Positions 28,677 to 41,400 of a stretch of 64,000 nucleotides of DNA are shown here, piece by piece (position 1 is the first letter of the stretch; each line of letters starts with the position of its first letter). Origin of the DNA: Unio delphinus (Eukaryota; Mollusca; Bivalvia; Unionida; Unionidae). The translations under genes were made by a program, and so were the position numbers. Location: assembly GCA_029339505.1 (NCBI GenBank), contig JAQISU010000033.1:5690001-5754000 (forward strand), read 5' to 3'. The notes below the pieces were generated by a model. That model made no database searches. It was given only the letters and a program-made list of their open reading frames with translations, and was not told the DNA's origin.

Positions 28677-30033
28677 CATTCATCTCGCAACTATAATTGA
28701 AATTAAAACCCTATCACTCGTCTTTCGAACGATCAAACGACGGCCTATCTCATCATCTGGCTTAGTGTGATATATTTTCCTTATGTCCTGTGTTCATACG
28801 CATCTGTATTATCTTTGTCTGGACTGGTAATCGAATTCCCTCCAGTCTGCCTCCGTTCATCCTTTTCGTTGTCTCTCAGAGACTCGGACCAGCTGCACTA
28901 GTGCATTTCCCTCTGTCTCCTACAGTTATTCTGGTACCTAAAACCTTCCACATGGACATTAGCATAGCATATTTCCCTAGTTATCTAAACCTACACTAAA
29001 CAACAATCTCATCAGATAAGCCATTACCATATTTGGTCACGAATTTGCGCACATCAAAATACCGATTCTTTCTGTTATTTTTACATGGTATATAGAGATT
29101 CTCAATCTTATTATACAGAATAGTATCATATAATCAGACGCATTTATGTACATTGCACTTCTACAAAGTGTACACAGATATCCACATATATATTCGGCTA
29201 ATATATAATTAAACTTGATACTTCTACAAGTATACACAAATAGTAAAATCCCTATTAACTAATGTTGCACACTGCAACCACTATACAAAGTTAAAATTCA
29301 AGTCAACATTTGCAAATCCTGAACATCAAATGAAGAAATGCATTAGGTTACTACGAATTAACCAAATAACGAATTACAATGTTAATTCTTTACATAAATA
29401 TTGCTCATATCTCAAAGTACGCATATATATCAAACACTACGAATAGATCAAACCCTACGAATTGTAATTATACGTACTAAAGTATACATCCTGCAATAAT
29501 TAAATTACAACTACTTTGCCGCAGTATATCACAACAATCGCGCAAATAGGTACTGACCTGTATTGAGGCTCCTCGTAATTCCCAGAATAACAAATTTTCC
29601 GCCTATTTCGAATTACGTCGCTAGTTATGTAACTGGCTTTGCCCAAATTACGGCGCTAGCCACTAGATTTATGGCTATGTCAAATAACTGGCTTGGCACC
29701 TCATTGTTTGCAGAACTAAACTTCGTACATATTTACGGCGCGAAATTGTTAGGCTCAGGATCTAGCATATACATTTTGCAATCTGGTTATTTCTTACAAC
29801 ATTAAAGCGATCTTCGGGCGAGGTGAAAGATAAAACGATCAATAGGGCATGCAACGTAAACATGTGCGATTGGATTAAAAGGCTTTGACTATAAGGATTG
29901 CATGATTCAAATTAAAGTTAACTACAATAATTCAGAAATGTATTTGCAATACAGAATATAGTTTGTTATTGATTTCATGATGATTTACAACATACATTAC
30001 CGCACATCGTTCAAATATTCCCAAATTTTGTTG
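27381..30033. other. No recognisable gene; one (TA)n array and short duplications
   Basis: AT-rich, with (AT)n at 28631-28674. Around 29429-29464 a 17-bp unit containing ATCAAAC..TACGAAT is duplicated. At 29611-29700 a unit beginning AATTACG and ending AACTGGCTT is duplicated. The open frame at 29563-29805 encodes nothing I recognise. Confidence 0.45.
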
Positions 30034-30041
30034 GTAATCCT

Positions 30042-31472
30042 TGTAACAGAATTGTTACCGAGTGGTTGGTGGATTAAATGAACACAAACACAATATGTGA
30101 AAGATGATGTAAATTTATGAAATAAATTATTAATGAAAAATAATGATGTCTCAATACAATAACTCATGCGTTCAACCCACGATCACACTTCACAACCATT
30201 CACAATTTAAAAATAAATTAAATATTAATACAGAACAAACACAGATCCAAGAAACCTCCTGCACTACACAAATGTTTCAAATAAAATAGAACCTTTACAA
30301 AAGTTATATTATCGTACGTATAAATTGCGATAACAAATACAAACATCAAACTATATTATCGCACGTATGGATTGCGACAACAAGTACAAACATCTACATG
30401 TATTAAATAAAGTTACTAACTGTTATTGAGATTCATGTAATTCCTTGGAATACTACCAAGATTCAAAGTAACTCTGTGTAAATATATCAATGTATTCAAC
30501 TGTAACCACAATTGAAACAAACAAATGCGTCTCGACCCTGTACAACCGTACGATTCACCAGCTGTTGAATCGCCGCACAGCTTCTCCGAATACCTAGGGT
30601 TGACCCAATACTTTTATCGGCCGCTTGCCCTTCACGGATCCACTACAGTTATACGTACATACAGCATACAGCACCTACTAGAACCACCGGTCCCAAACAC
30701 TTAGATGCTACCCGGGACGTTTACACCTCTAGACAGCTCGGACATTTAGACTTCTAGATAGTTCCGGATATTTACACATCTCGACAGATATCCTCAGACA
30801 TCATGACTTACTGTTCACGCCAGATACAAACGTAGACGGACAGACAATCTGACAGACAGTCAGATACCTCAATTTGATCGCACAATCAAATGGCACAATT
30901 AAACAGCATAATCACGGCACAACCAATCACATTCAGCCCTTTTGCTGGAGCAATCAATCGCATTAAGCTACAATAAAGAAACCAGACTAATAATAGTTGT
31001 TTCTAAAACAATTTAAAATTTAGATTACGCTATTGCATTTAAGGTCCAATAGTGACTAGTAATTCCAAATATTCAACGGTTTAAATCTGCATTGTAATAA
31101 AGGCATCATTACATGAAATGATAAACTGAATAAAATTCACTGTAAATAAAACGAAATATAAATTTAACACTCACACCTTTGGCTGGAGAAAGAATGACGA
31201 GCTATCTCTCCTTTGACAAGATCTTTTTGACTCGTAATCTTTTTAGAAATATTCTGCCTTATATGTCCCCAAATAGGTGACTAGAATTCAGGGCAAAATT
31301 CCCGTGCACCCCGTGATTATAATGTTCCTGACTCCAAGTGATTTCTAGTCAGGCACATGCAAGTCGCTCAACGTCGCTTATCTTGAAAAACACTTATTCA
31401 CCCCAGGTAACGCATGTACGAAGAAACAAAAAAGGTGAAATTGGTTTGTAATTTTCGCCTAATTCTGTGACA
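30042..31472. mobile_element. 1.43-kb element, TGT..ACA ends, perfect 8-bp target duplication
   Basis: The element starts TGTAACAGAATT (30042-30053) and ends AATTCTGTGACA (31461-31472), a 12-bp terminal inverted repeat with one mismatch. It is flanked on both sides by the identical octamer GTAATCCT (30034-30041 and 31473-31480). No open frame of useful size lies inside. Read on the minus strand the interior has a TATAA-like box (CATATAAGG near 31262) and AATAAA-like signals near the far end, and TG...CA ends are typical of LTRs. However, an 8-bp duplication fits DNA transposons such as hAT better than LTR integration (4-6 bp). I call it a non-autonomous mobile element of uncertain class, or an atypical solo LTR. 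Confidence 0.75.
30305..30397. repeat. 47-bp tandem duplication inside the 1.43-kb element
   Basis: Two adjacent units (30305-30351 and 30352-30397) share TATATTATCG, ACGTAT, ATTGCGA, AACAA and TACAAACATC with a few changes. Confidence 0.88.
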
Positions 31473-31480
31473 GTAATCCT

Positions 31481-32777
31481 AATTTTGTTTATTTTATTTT
31501 TCTATTTGATCATCTTAAAATAATAGAATAAGCATCTTATTATTTGTGACTGTCAGAGTTCTATCAGACATATACGTAAACCATATATGTTGTAAAAGTT
31601 GAGCGTCGCTAAAATTCATTTAAATTTACTAACATCTATACCACAAATAATGGTCACCAAACGCATTTTTATTTTTAATACCTGTTATATTTCTGTGTTA
31701 AAATTTCCAAACTGTAGTCATCAATATTTAATCCAGGTTGTTACACGTCGATAATACCTACATTAGTTATAACCAAGCATATTTCCATTTTGTAGGATTC
31801 TTATAAAACTTTTCGAAATATTACCTTCTTAAGATGGGTTTAGTCGTTAATTAACAAATACACCATCATTATTCTCCACACTTAATTACTGTTGATCTCT
31901 CGAAGTCATACGTTAGACGATGTAATAGCCATAATAATCACGGTGATTACCTGTTTCTGTCAAATAATATAACAGAATGCTGAGGTGATATCATGTCATT
32001 CGTTTGATAATGGTAGAATGTGCGTCATTTTAACTCAAATTAAACCAGGAAATGATAAATTATTTAACAATGTCGCCTAATTGTTAATGTTGTCATGAAT
32101 CATTTAATCCATGCCTTCAATTCAAAGGCATTTCTAACTAATGAACATTATCCAGTGCATCAATTAAGGTGATAATTGTATACATTGTAGGACCCGAAAA
32201 TGTCACAACAGATACTGAAACGTACTCGGGTCAGCATCGTAGTGTACTAATTGTTCCAGTGAAACCTACCATAACATAATATATCCTTCGTACTCATTAC
32301 TTTCATTGAGTGTACTGCAAAAGCACATAATAACATTAAAAAATAAAGTACGCAATTTTGGCAATGTTTTACCAAAACAATCTTTTCTGTATTGATTTAT
32401 CTGTGCTATTATCCTAAACCGGCAACAAATCTTCATATCTATTCATACTCTTTAAAGCTCTCATCGACTGTATGCAACACATCTCGGGCGAGATAATATT
32501 TGCTATTAATGTTTACCTCTTGTCACTTTAATTTTTGACTAATGGTAACCCATTCAGTACCACTATCCAGTTTTACTTGTTTTTTGGATTGACATATTTG
32601 CCAGATCATACAGATTCCAAACTAATAATGCCATTCATCTCATGTCATAAGTCTAGTTTTTCCTTTTAAACGATTTCTGATGCTTTGATTAAAAGACACA
32701 GAATTTTCAGACTTTGAGCATTCTATATGTGTTTAAATATTTAAATTTATTTTGAAGAAATACTGTACTCTTTACGC

Positions 32778-32780
<3 letters not shown>
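31481..32780. other. No recognisable gene or element
   Basis: AT-rich sequence with no recognised frames or repeats. Confidence 0.4.

Positions 32781-32870
<90 letters not shown>
32781..32870. repeat. (TA)n microsatellite
   Basis: About 90 bp of uninterrupted TA. Confidence 0.97.
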
Positions 32871-32872
<2 letters not shown>

Positions 32873-35800
32873 CGAATCTAAGACGTTTCACACTTTTCAC
32901 CATCATCATCATACACATTTCGAACATTTATTTAGTTAGGAATGAAACACATACAACACACATCATATGCTGGTTAACTGAATATTCATATCTACAAGCC
33001 AGCGCTATTCTCTTGTAATTGTGGCAGAATGTTTTAGAATTTGTTTGGAGTAAATTTTCAATACTCTAATTTCATCTTATATGTTCATTTTACAACTTAG
33101 AGAATATAATTATTTGTTACGTTAGACAAAATTTGTTGCTTTATAAATTTATGTTACTTAAATTGAAGACCAAAGGTTCGTAACATATCGATGTCAAAAT
33201 CAGATCCATCCATTAAAGAAATAAATTGAAAAATTGTTTCCAATTGTTCATGTAATATTTCAAATAAAAGTGTCAGTATCTATTAGTACCGGTTAGATTG
33301 CTTCACAATACAGCCTATATTAAAACGACTTAATTGTTATATGTACAACTATATTATTTTAGCTACTTGTATATAATTTTGTCTAACGTTTTGTAAATTC
33401 TATTATGGTTGTTAAATGTAGCAATTATTTATCGGTAGATTTCGTATTTATATTGGATTATCTTAAGATATTAATTAATGTAAAATATCGTAGAATCTAT
33501 ATATAGATGCGTAGGTATGTGCTCACAGCTGCTGACGAAGAAACTATTAGCAAATATGTTTACGAGATTCTGGCGTCCCATTAGACATGTCGATCTGTAT
33601 GTATCTTCGAATATTACATTCAGTCTTTTCGGATAAGTTAAATCACATGAATAGGTACTTTAAAAAATTAAATCGCGTAGGTTTATGACACGTGAGGTAT
33701 ACTGAGACAAATAGTTATGATAGACTACTGAAGGAATATCTATAAAAAGATACACTTGAATAATCAGATTCACTTCTATTGTGAACTCAATCTTATCTAT
33801 TGTGCACATTCTGAATTTGTATTAACTAGAATGACATTTTATAGAAAGGTATTTGGAATATTTTGTTTCTGTTTTGGTCCATCTATTCTGAAAGAGTTTC
33901 AAAACTTTAATCATGGTGTGTCAAGTTGTGTGCTACATATTCTGCAATGCTTTCATTTTTTGTCTTATATAGTCTGTTGTCAGACCAAGTTAACCCTTTC
34001 CACATACATATTAATAATTGCACTACAGTAATTAAGCCACTCCCTTAACGAGAATGAAGATAAAATGGTATACATACAAACATAGGAAATTTTGACTTGG
34101 GCCAGTGGTTTGAATTCACATGTACATCTGTAATGCATTGGGAAAATTGAATTAAATTTTTATTTATGATTCAGATTATCTAAACAATATTGACTGCATA
34201 CGCTCTCTCATATTCTCTGTTATTGTTTAGTTGTGGTTTCTAATATGCGATCTGTAGAAAACTGATTATTCACGTTTGTTTTCCTTAAGTGCGCATCTCA
34301 AATTACCAGCATGGCGTGAAGCAATTGCACAGCATACATGCAAAATATACTTGTCACTTTACACTTTTCGTGCGTATGTGTTTTGATTTAACAATAGTTT
34401 TAGGAGACGCTGAAAGCTAGGAACACATTTATTAAGCAGTACACAGAAGTTTACTTGAACATACTGCGCTATAACAACATCTGACGATATAGCATACGCT
34501 TCAAAATAGTAAGAAATATATGAATATTGCTTTATCTAAATGTATACATTATAATATTTGGTTTTCCCTTTTGCAAGCACAATATCAAATATATAGTTAT
34601 ATAGAGTTTACACTAATGCGATGCACGTTAAACGAAGTCTTTTGTGGTACAAAGTAAATAATTAAAATTATAGGTGTATGTATGTCATTTTAAATGATTC
34701 ATACAACGAATCGGATAATACAAACATCACATAAAAAATCATGATTGTGACATTTCCCATAAATATATTTAATGCTCGTCTAAATTAAAATCCCTCCTTT
34801 ATAAGAATATGCGATCATCTAGTAAATGCAATATGAGGATGTTTGTTATTTGAATATTTGCTATCTGTTAGATTACCCATTACACGATACACCTGATTTT
34901 GATGATATTTTCATACTTATACCATTGTTTTATTTTGGAATTATCCATTTCGTTGGAAATATGTTAGCATTGTTTAAATTGTTACACTTTATGAATATCG
35001 AACTCTTTAGCATTCGTGTAATGTTTCAGTATCTTATCACTGTACAAATTAAACAACATTATACTGAGAGCCTGAAGAGCAAGCAAACGTATATATACAT
35101 TTTATAATTCTTTGAATTTCAAACGCTATGTCTATGCACCGAGACTCATTAAATTAACACCAGCTGCGTTAAAGGACTTCAAGTTGTTACAAACCGTAAC
35201 CAATCCTATCAATACTTTCATTCCTTTAAATTAACGAAGAAAGTATTTGAAAAGAACGAAAAATACATTTGCATAAGGAATCACGCAGAGAACTCTCCTG
35301 TTGTGGATAATTATCGCGACGCATTGATCAACGCACCTGTACTGTGCTGGTAACAGTGCCTCAATGAACTTTAAAGAAACAGCTTTCTGTTTGATGATTA
35401 GGTTTCATATCTCTGCATTTATTACAAAATTGCAGAAATTTAAATAAGAATCAATTATTATTCGTGACGTTTAACACAATAACTCTATAGTTCTTTTCAA
35501 AACTCGTTGATTATATGTTAAAGGTATTTCCACTATAACAAATCGTATCGTATTTCAGTCAATTACATTTAGGTTTGATATTTCCTGAAAAAAAAAAACG
35601 CCGTGCTTTAAACATAGGTGCTTTCTTCTAAACGCAAGGCACTGTTTTAGTCTTCGAATCCGACAACTCCTTCTGTCCACATTCAGACACAGCAAGTTAA
35701 AGAAATCTTAGATAAAATTACAGATTGAAAGTGCTTTTGTTCTTACCAATTCAAGTAATAATTGTTACTATAGTAATAATACAGATCTTCCTATGTGTCA

Positions 35801-37799
35801 ATAGACTCCTAACGCTTATTTATGAAATACGTTAAGCGTCTTCAAGAAATGACTAAAAGCAATGTTCTAACACCAATGAGAAGATTTCAAATAGATGTTG
35901 TAAATAATATTCAAACCTCTGATCAGTTAACTCAAGAGTGAACAATTCCTAAAACGTTCCCCCATTGAAGACTTTTAATCTAATTATGATTGTAACATGT
36001 TGAATTCAAAGCACTCATGTTCACATTCAAGTCAGTTAGGTATGTGTTGAGCCTAAAACAGTCCCCGGAAGTATGGGCGGTTATGGATACAATGTAGGTT
36101 CACGCTTGCGCATTTATTGGTACTCTAAAGACGATCCAAGCAGATGAGTCTTTAATTTCTTAATTTATGCAGTTGATAAAGAGATGAATGTTGATTGGAA
36201 TGGCTTCTGCTTTATCACCATTCGCCTACAATTATTACTGTATCTCTTGAGTTCTTTTCAAAAATACATCTCTCAGTATATATTAAAGAGAGAGCTCGTT
36301 CAACGACAAAACCATTTTGAACACAAAATCATAGATTAATTGGCGTTGAATGTTTGTCAAATACATCCACTATTTGCATCCTTTCGATTATTTATGACGT
36401 GGACCGTAGCAGTCTGTTTCGTGAATGTCATATACATGGCAGAGACGTTGCCGTAACTTGTAATGTAATATTGTGTCAAATGATGCCGATATGTCACGAA
36501 AGGCAAATATTGTAATCCTTTCTACTTTCCGAAGCAGGGAGAATCTCTCTGCTACTGTACGAATGACGTATTTGGCACTTTGCCGAATATAATATGTGGA
36601 CTGTAGAACGTAAAACAGACGATATTTCCTGGGACATGACAACACTTTATGAAGATTTCCCGCATGGCGGTGAGATTAGAAATATAGCGACAGGTGATTT
36701 ACATCGTTAGGGTCAAGAGTAATTATCGAAAATGCTGCTTTATATTGGCAGTTTTTAACACCGACGGGAATTCACCAGCTGAAAAAGGAATAATACAAAC
36801 ACTGGTTAGTGAAGCTAACATTGCATCTAACCACTCAAGAAACCATGATCTGGAAATCGGAATAAAATTAGCTAATGCAAGAGTCGCATAAATGATATTT
36901 ACTCGCATATATGCATATGTAGGTAACATTACATTACATCTAAAAAAACATAACACGAACTTATTCAGTATATGAACTAATAGATGGCGCATAGAATCAT
37001 ACAATATACAGTATATGGCATTAACAAACAAGCATGGTAAGCTAGGAATAATTTGAGAAGAATGTTGTTAAATAACTAGACCGCTTATCCAGATTTTGTT
37101 ATAGAATACAAAATGTATTACCAAATATATCTAACGTAATTTACTACCTCATCATATTGAAACACTTCTCTCCTCAATAGTCTATCATAAACCTGAACGT
37201 TCTGTAATTGTAGTGGAGATACATAAAACACGTACAACTAGTTTATTACATAAATCTATGAGCATACCGAATCATTACCGGGTATAATCACCTTAGTGTA
37301 TGTTCGAGTAAAGTATGTTCGAAATAGTGTATCTTAGAAGGGGTGTAGGTTCGAGGAACTATACGTTTTTGTTCTCCATTGGTCTTAGAGTTTGGTTCGA
37401 CCAAGCTGTCAAAACCGAAACTAACTGTTGCAGCTTATGTAACGGGACGGGTGCTCAAGTTATGTACAAGAGTCAGTGCGAACGAAACATTTATAAAACG
37501 CAAATTACAATTGTACTAAACATGTTGAGTTATACAAAATCACAACAAAAGTTATGTTTATAGGAGTTGTCATTTGAAAGAAACCTTCCAAATGTGTGTT
37601 CTGCTTTTGTTTGGTACATATATGATGAGAGTGTTTGTTGCAACGTTTCTAGATGACATTAAAGTTCTAAATTTACAATTCGATTTGCCAAGCATTGCTT
37701 GCATTCCCATTAAGACAAAGACAGTCGCTCTATGACGAATGTAATCCACAGTACACGTGCAGCTGACAATGCTGTGAAAATGAGGTGAATTGTTATCGA
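32871..37799. other. Long stretch without recognisable genes
   Basis: About 4.9 kb of AT-rich sequence. Short frames at 33756-34031, 34826-35107, 36388-36645 (minus), 36694-36891 and 37315-37563 are compatible with chance. None shows a known domain, repeat or splice context that I can defend. Confidence 0.4.
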
Positions 37800-37802
37800 T
37801 AA

Positions 37803-38450
37803 GGGGGCAGGGTCCAGTTTTTATGTACAAGTTTAATGTCGCATGCACCTGCCTAATATAAAAATTCATTAAAAATATAATACGCGAGTGAGATCAAAAA
37901 GGTACATATTTCTGTACAGGTATTATGTAGCGCAACATAATCATATCACACACTTGACCTGACAAGTCTACTGAAGTTCTTAGAATAAAATGTTTATGTA
38001 CCCCAACCCTTATTTTATACATGCATTTTTCACATCCGAAGGCCATTTTTGACAGCATGTGGTGCTCAGGGTGCAAACGCAAGGCCTTTTCCTAGATAAA
38101 AATTTTGAAAAACATTGTCTACTAAATAGCTTGATGCAATTCATAATAGTTGTCATCCAAGCCGTTTTTGAGATATTCTACTTGCCTTGAACCCACGTGT
38201 CTACTGCTATGGGAGGCTAGCTCTTCTTCCTAGCCGACTATTGGTGTTTCACAATCAACATACTGCAGAGTAACTATGGAAAGTGTACATGTCTGACATC
38301 AATTTCAAGAACAACACAAGCCGGAAACACCTAGTTCACAAATTTATTCATATCTTTAATTATTACAAAATAGTAGCTCAAAAACTCACACCATACCCTT
38401 AAGTTAAGAAATTTGCCAGAGGCCAATTTACGAAACTGGACCCTGCCACC
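37803..38450 (-). mobile_element. PIF/Harbinger-like MITE, copy 2
   Basis: A 648-bp element with 18-bp terminal inverted repeats, GGGGGCAGGGTCCAGTTT (37803-37820) and AAACTGGACCCTGCCACC (38433-38450), one mismatch between them. It is flanked by TAA on both sides (37800-37802 and 38451-38453). The body matches 1935-2409 in reverse complement. It holds about 170 bp (around 37985-38150) absent from copy 1, part of which is an A/T-rich segment with ATGGCCTTCGG-like sequence. The minus-strand open frames inside (37570-37869 partly, 37894-38082) are transposon sequence, not genes. TAA duplication and GGG-starting termini fit PIF/Harbinger; there is no transposase. Confidence 0.85.
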
Positions 38451-38453
38451 TAA

Positions 38454-41400
38454 GAAGCATTTTAGTAAAGAGTTTTAAGATTCTAAATTTGAGTAAACAT
38501 ACACTGGGTTGCTAATAATATTCGTTATACATAATGATTCAACAGTATTTAATTTTTACAAAATAGTACATATTCTTGAGTTTTGTGTAAGTAATGGGAT
38601 AGTTTGTAAAGCAAGTATAAAAAAGAAATCGCTGGGCTAGCACATACGTCTAGCTTAGGAATTATATTGCATCCGACATAGCATATATTTATATAAAACT
38701 AACACACAGTGATACGTTATTGCATGCTAAAGCAAAACCATACAGTAATTAAACTACACAAAATGACACCATGGGATAGTCATACACATGTTTATGTTTC
38801 GTCATTTGATATATGTGCAGGGCGATATCTTATAAATAAAAAAACACTTACTTCTATTTCACTGCAAATATTATCCTGGTGACATCATTATAACTTCTAA
38901 GTTATGTGAGTTGAGATGTTAGACAATTGGCATCAACTGGGTATATCCGAAAGTATTGCAAATCATGTGAGGTAAAATTACTGACCCGCTTTAGTACTTT
39001 TATGCCAATTAAATGTAAGAGTAATAATTTCAACGTTTCTTTAAACCAATCAATCTCTCTGGTAAGGGTTTCGCTTTTGTAGCGACATAGCACATGTATC
39101 CCAGTTTCAACTACTTTTATCAGAGTAATAAATATGATACTTTTGTGGGATAATTGGGTCTGCTGACATAGCCAGTATGCCACCATGAGATAACAATGTT
39201 ATACGTTCAGAATAATTTTTCATCATCACAAGAATTAAGTTATCTAAATATCTGCAGGGTGTAAGTTTTTATATCGTTCTAATGTACAGCACAAAATTTA
39301 AAAACATCATAGTTGCGGGTTTTTTGAGCAGATATTTAAAAAGGAATATGAACATTTTTCCATTGGATATATTTTGCAAACTTATCAATAAAACAAAGCA
39401 TAAAGTAAAGATATGTTTCTATAAATATTGTCGCCACGAAGGAAGCGAATATTGCATTTAGCTTCAGTAACCCTAATGTTAAACCAAATGTCTGAGACTT
39501 GGTGAATGTGTGAAAATATAATAAATTGTCTGTTTGTTTCGCTAGTAATCTTTGTACCTAACATCAGGCAAAGTAGACTATGGTCAACGTCCGGCTATCG
39601 TCTTAGAAACCTCTGTATTTTCAATCCAAGGATAAATATTAGTGGTTGCAAATGTATTTAATTGGGCATTTTACTTGCTCTTCTGTTTCAGATCAGCTAC
39701 CGTTGCAAACTATTAGCTGTTTCCGCTGACTTACTTGAGTTCAAGGATCAGTTGAAGGCAGAAGTTCCCCTACAAGAGACTGATGATCCATAAGTGGGAT
39801 CCTGCACTTCTTAAGGAAAGCAGAGCCCGTCGTGACCGACACTGACCCATCCTATCGGAACTGTAGGAAAGTCAATGGACAAAGCAGGTACTTCCTTTAT
39901 TCTACTGATTTTAGTGTATATACGTAGGTTCTATGTTTTATATTTTACGTGAACAATTGAAGCTTGTAATAACGGTTTCACCGTTTTAGTCAGGTTAAAG
40001 CCCCAAATAGATGCAAAGTTTTCACAGAATCAACACCTTTGTGAATGTGAAATCAATGTTCGACATAATATCTCCGAGGTAGTTAGCACTGCGTAATATA
40101 TCCCCGTCGGTGATGATGTTCCGTATCAGATAGCATTATACCACGATTAGAGCTAACTGCTTCAGTTCATAGAGCCAACACAGGACACTAGCCATTCTAT
40201 TTCATTGCTGCTTTATGCAGATAATTGTGTTTATATCACTGTGAGAAATGTATCCACTTCCTCTCATAAGTTTTCAAATATGATTGCTTTTTCTCTTATG
40301 TAATTATTTCAGCCACATATAATAATAGTTACTATGCTCAACATAACGTGTAACGAGAGTCTCAAAGCACCATACTGGTTATGCTGATTGTGAGAGAGCC
40401 ACATTAACGATTATTGAATAGGCTTGGTTTGATCTCGATCTCGTTGATATGAAGAGGTAAGAGGTGAAATGCAGTCGAACACATGAAGTATCTCTTCTAT
40501 CGATTCTGTTAAAGAAGGTTTATCAAGCTGAGGCGCCAAGAGGTCTCAAGCGATCGTCTCCACAGATCACTTGAAGGTCTCATTCTTGGTCATATGAGTT
40601 CGATGTTCAGCTCTACAAACGTGTGCATTTGAGAAGGCTTGAGATAGCTATTATGCGCTGAAAAATGTTAAAAACACAAAGCAAAATCCAAGCTGAAACA
40701 GCGAGGCAACATTAGGCATGTAGCTAAAGCCACCAGAAGGAATCTCATACATTATTTGTGACTGCTGAACTGTGCGTAGCACGAAATATCTGAAATGAAA
40801 CATGATGTCTATATACAATACTTTAAACTTACTAGCATATATGGGTCAAGCTAAAGTGCTTGCGTGCTTCGTTACATTGCAGTTTTTACAAACAAACCTC
40901 GATTCCTACATGGGTAAACCGCAATTATAATAGGAACCAACAATTTCATGTTCTTGGACACGAGATGGATACGATTTGATATTTAATTGCAGACGTCAAA
41001 GCTGCAAAATATACTGCCCTGGTTTATTGCAACAACAAAAACATCATATTGTATCATTATATTGTTTTAAACATTAATATCTTTCTTCAAATTAAGGAAA
41101 CTAATATACCTTAGTTCACAAGAAACGCGCAGAAAAAAATATACAGGTAAAACTAGGGAACTCTACTGATGGGCCAATCTTGTCATATTTCAAGAGCAAT
41201 ACGGACCTGTTCAGAGTTTTGAAACCACACCGTGCACATTTGGTAATTCTAATGTCCTTATCAATAATCTTGATTTGTGTTTAGCGCACCGTTCTCTAAG
41301 CTTTTATTTGTCACCATTGTTATATGCAGAATGCTTCAGGAATGGCTGGAACCTGAATCCTACGATTTGACATTTGAACCGTGCTTAACAGTGAATAGGT

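Noticed and set aside
30042..31472. Ordinary solo LTR with 5-bp duplication
   Set aside because: The flanking duplication is exactly 8 bp and cannot be re-read as 4-6 bp with TG...CA ends; kept as class uncertain.
37570..38082. Two minus-strand open frames of 62 and 99 codons
   Set aside because: They lie largely within the MITE copy at 37803-38450 and show no transposase or host domain.
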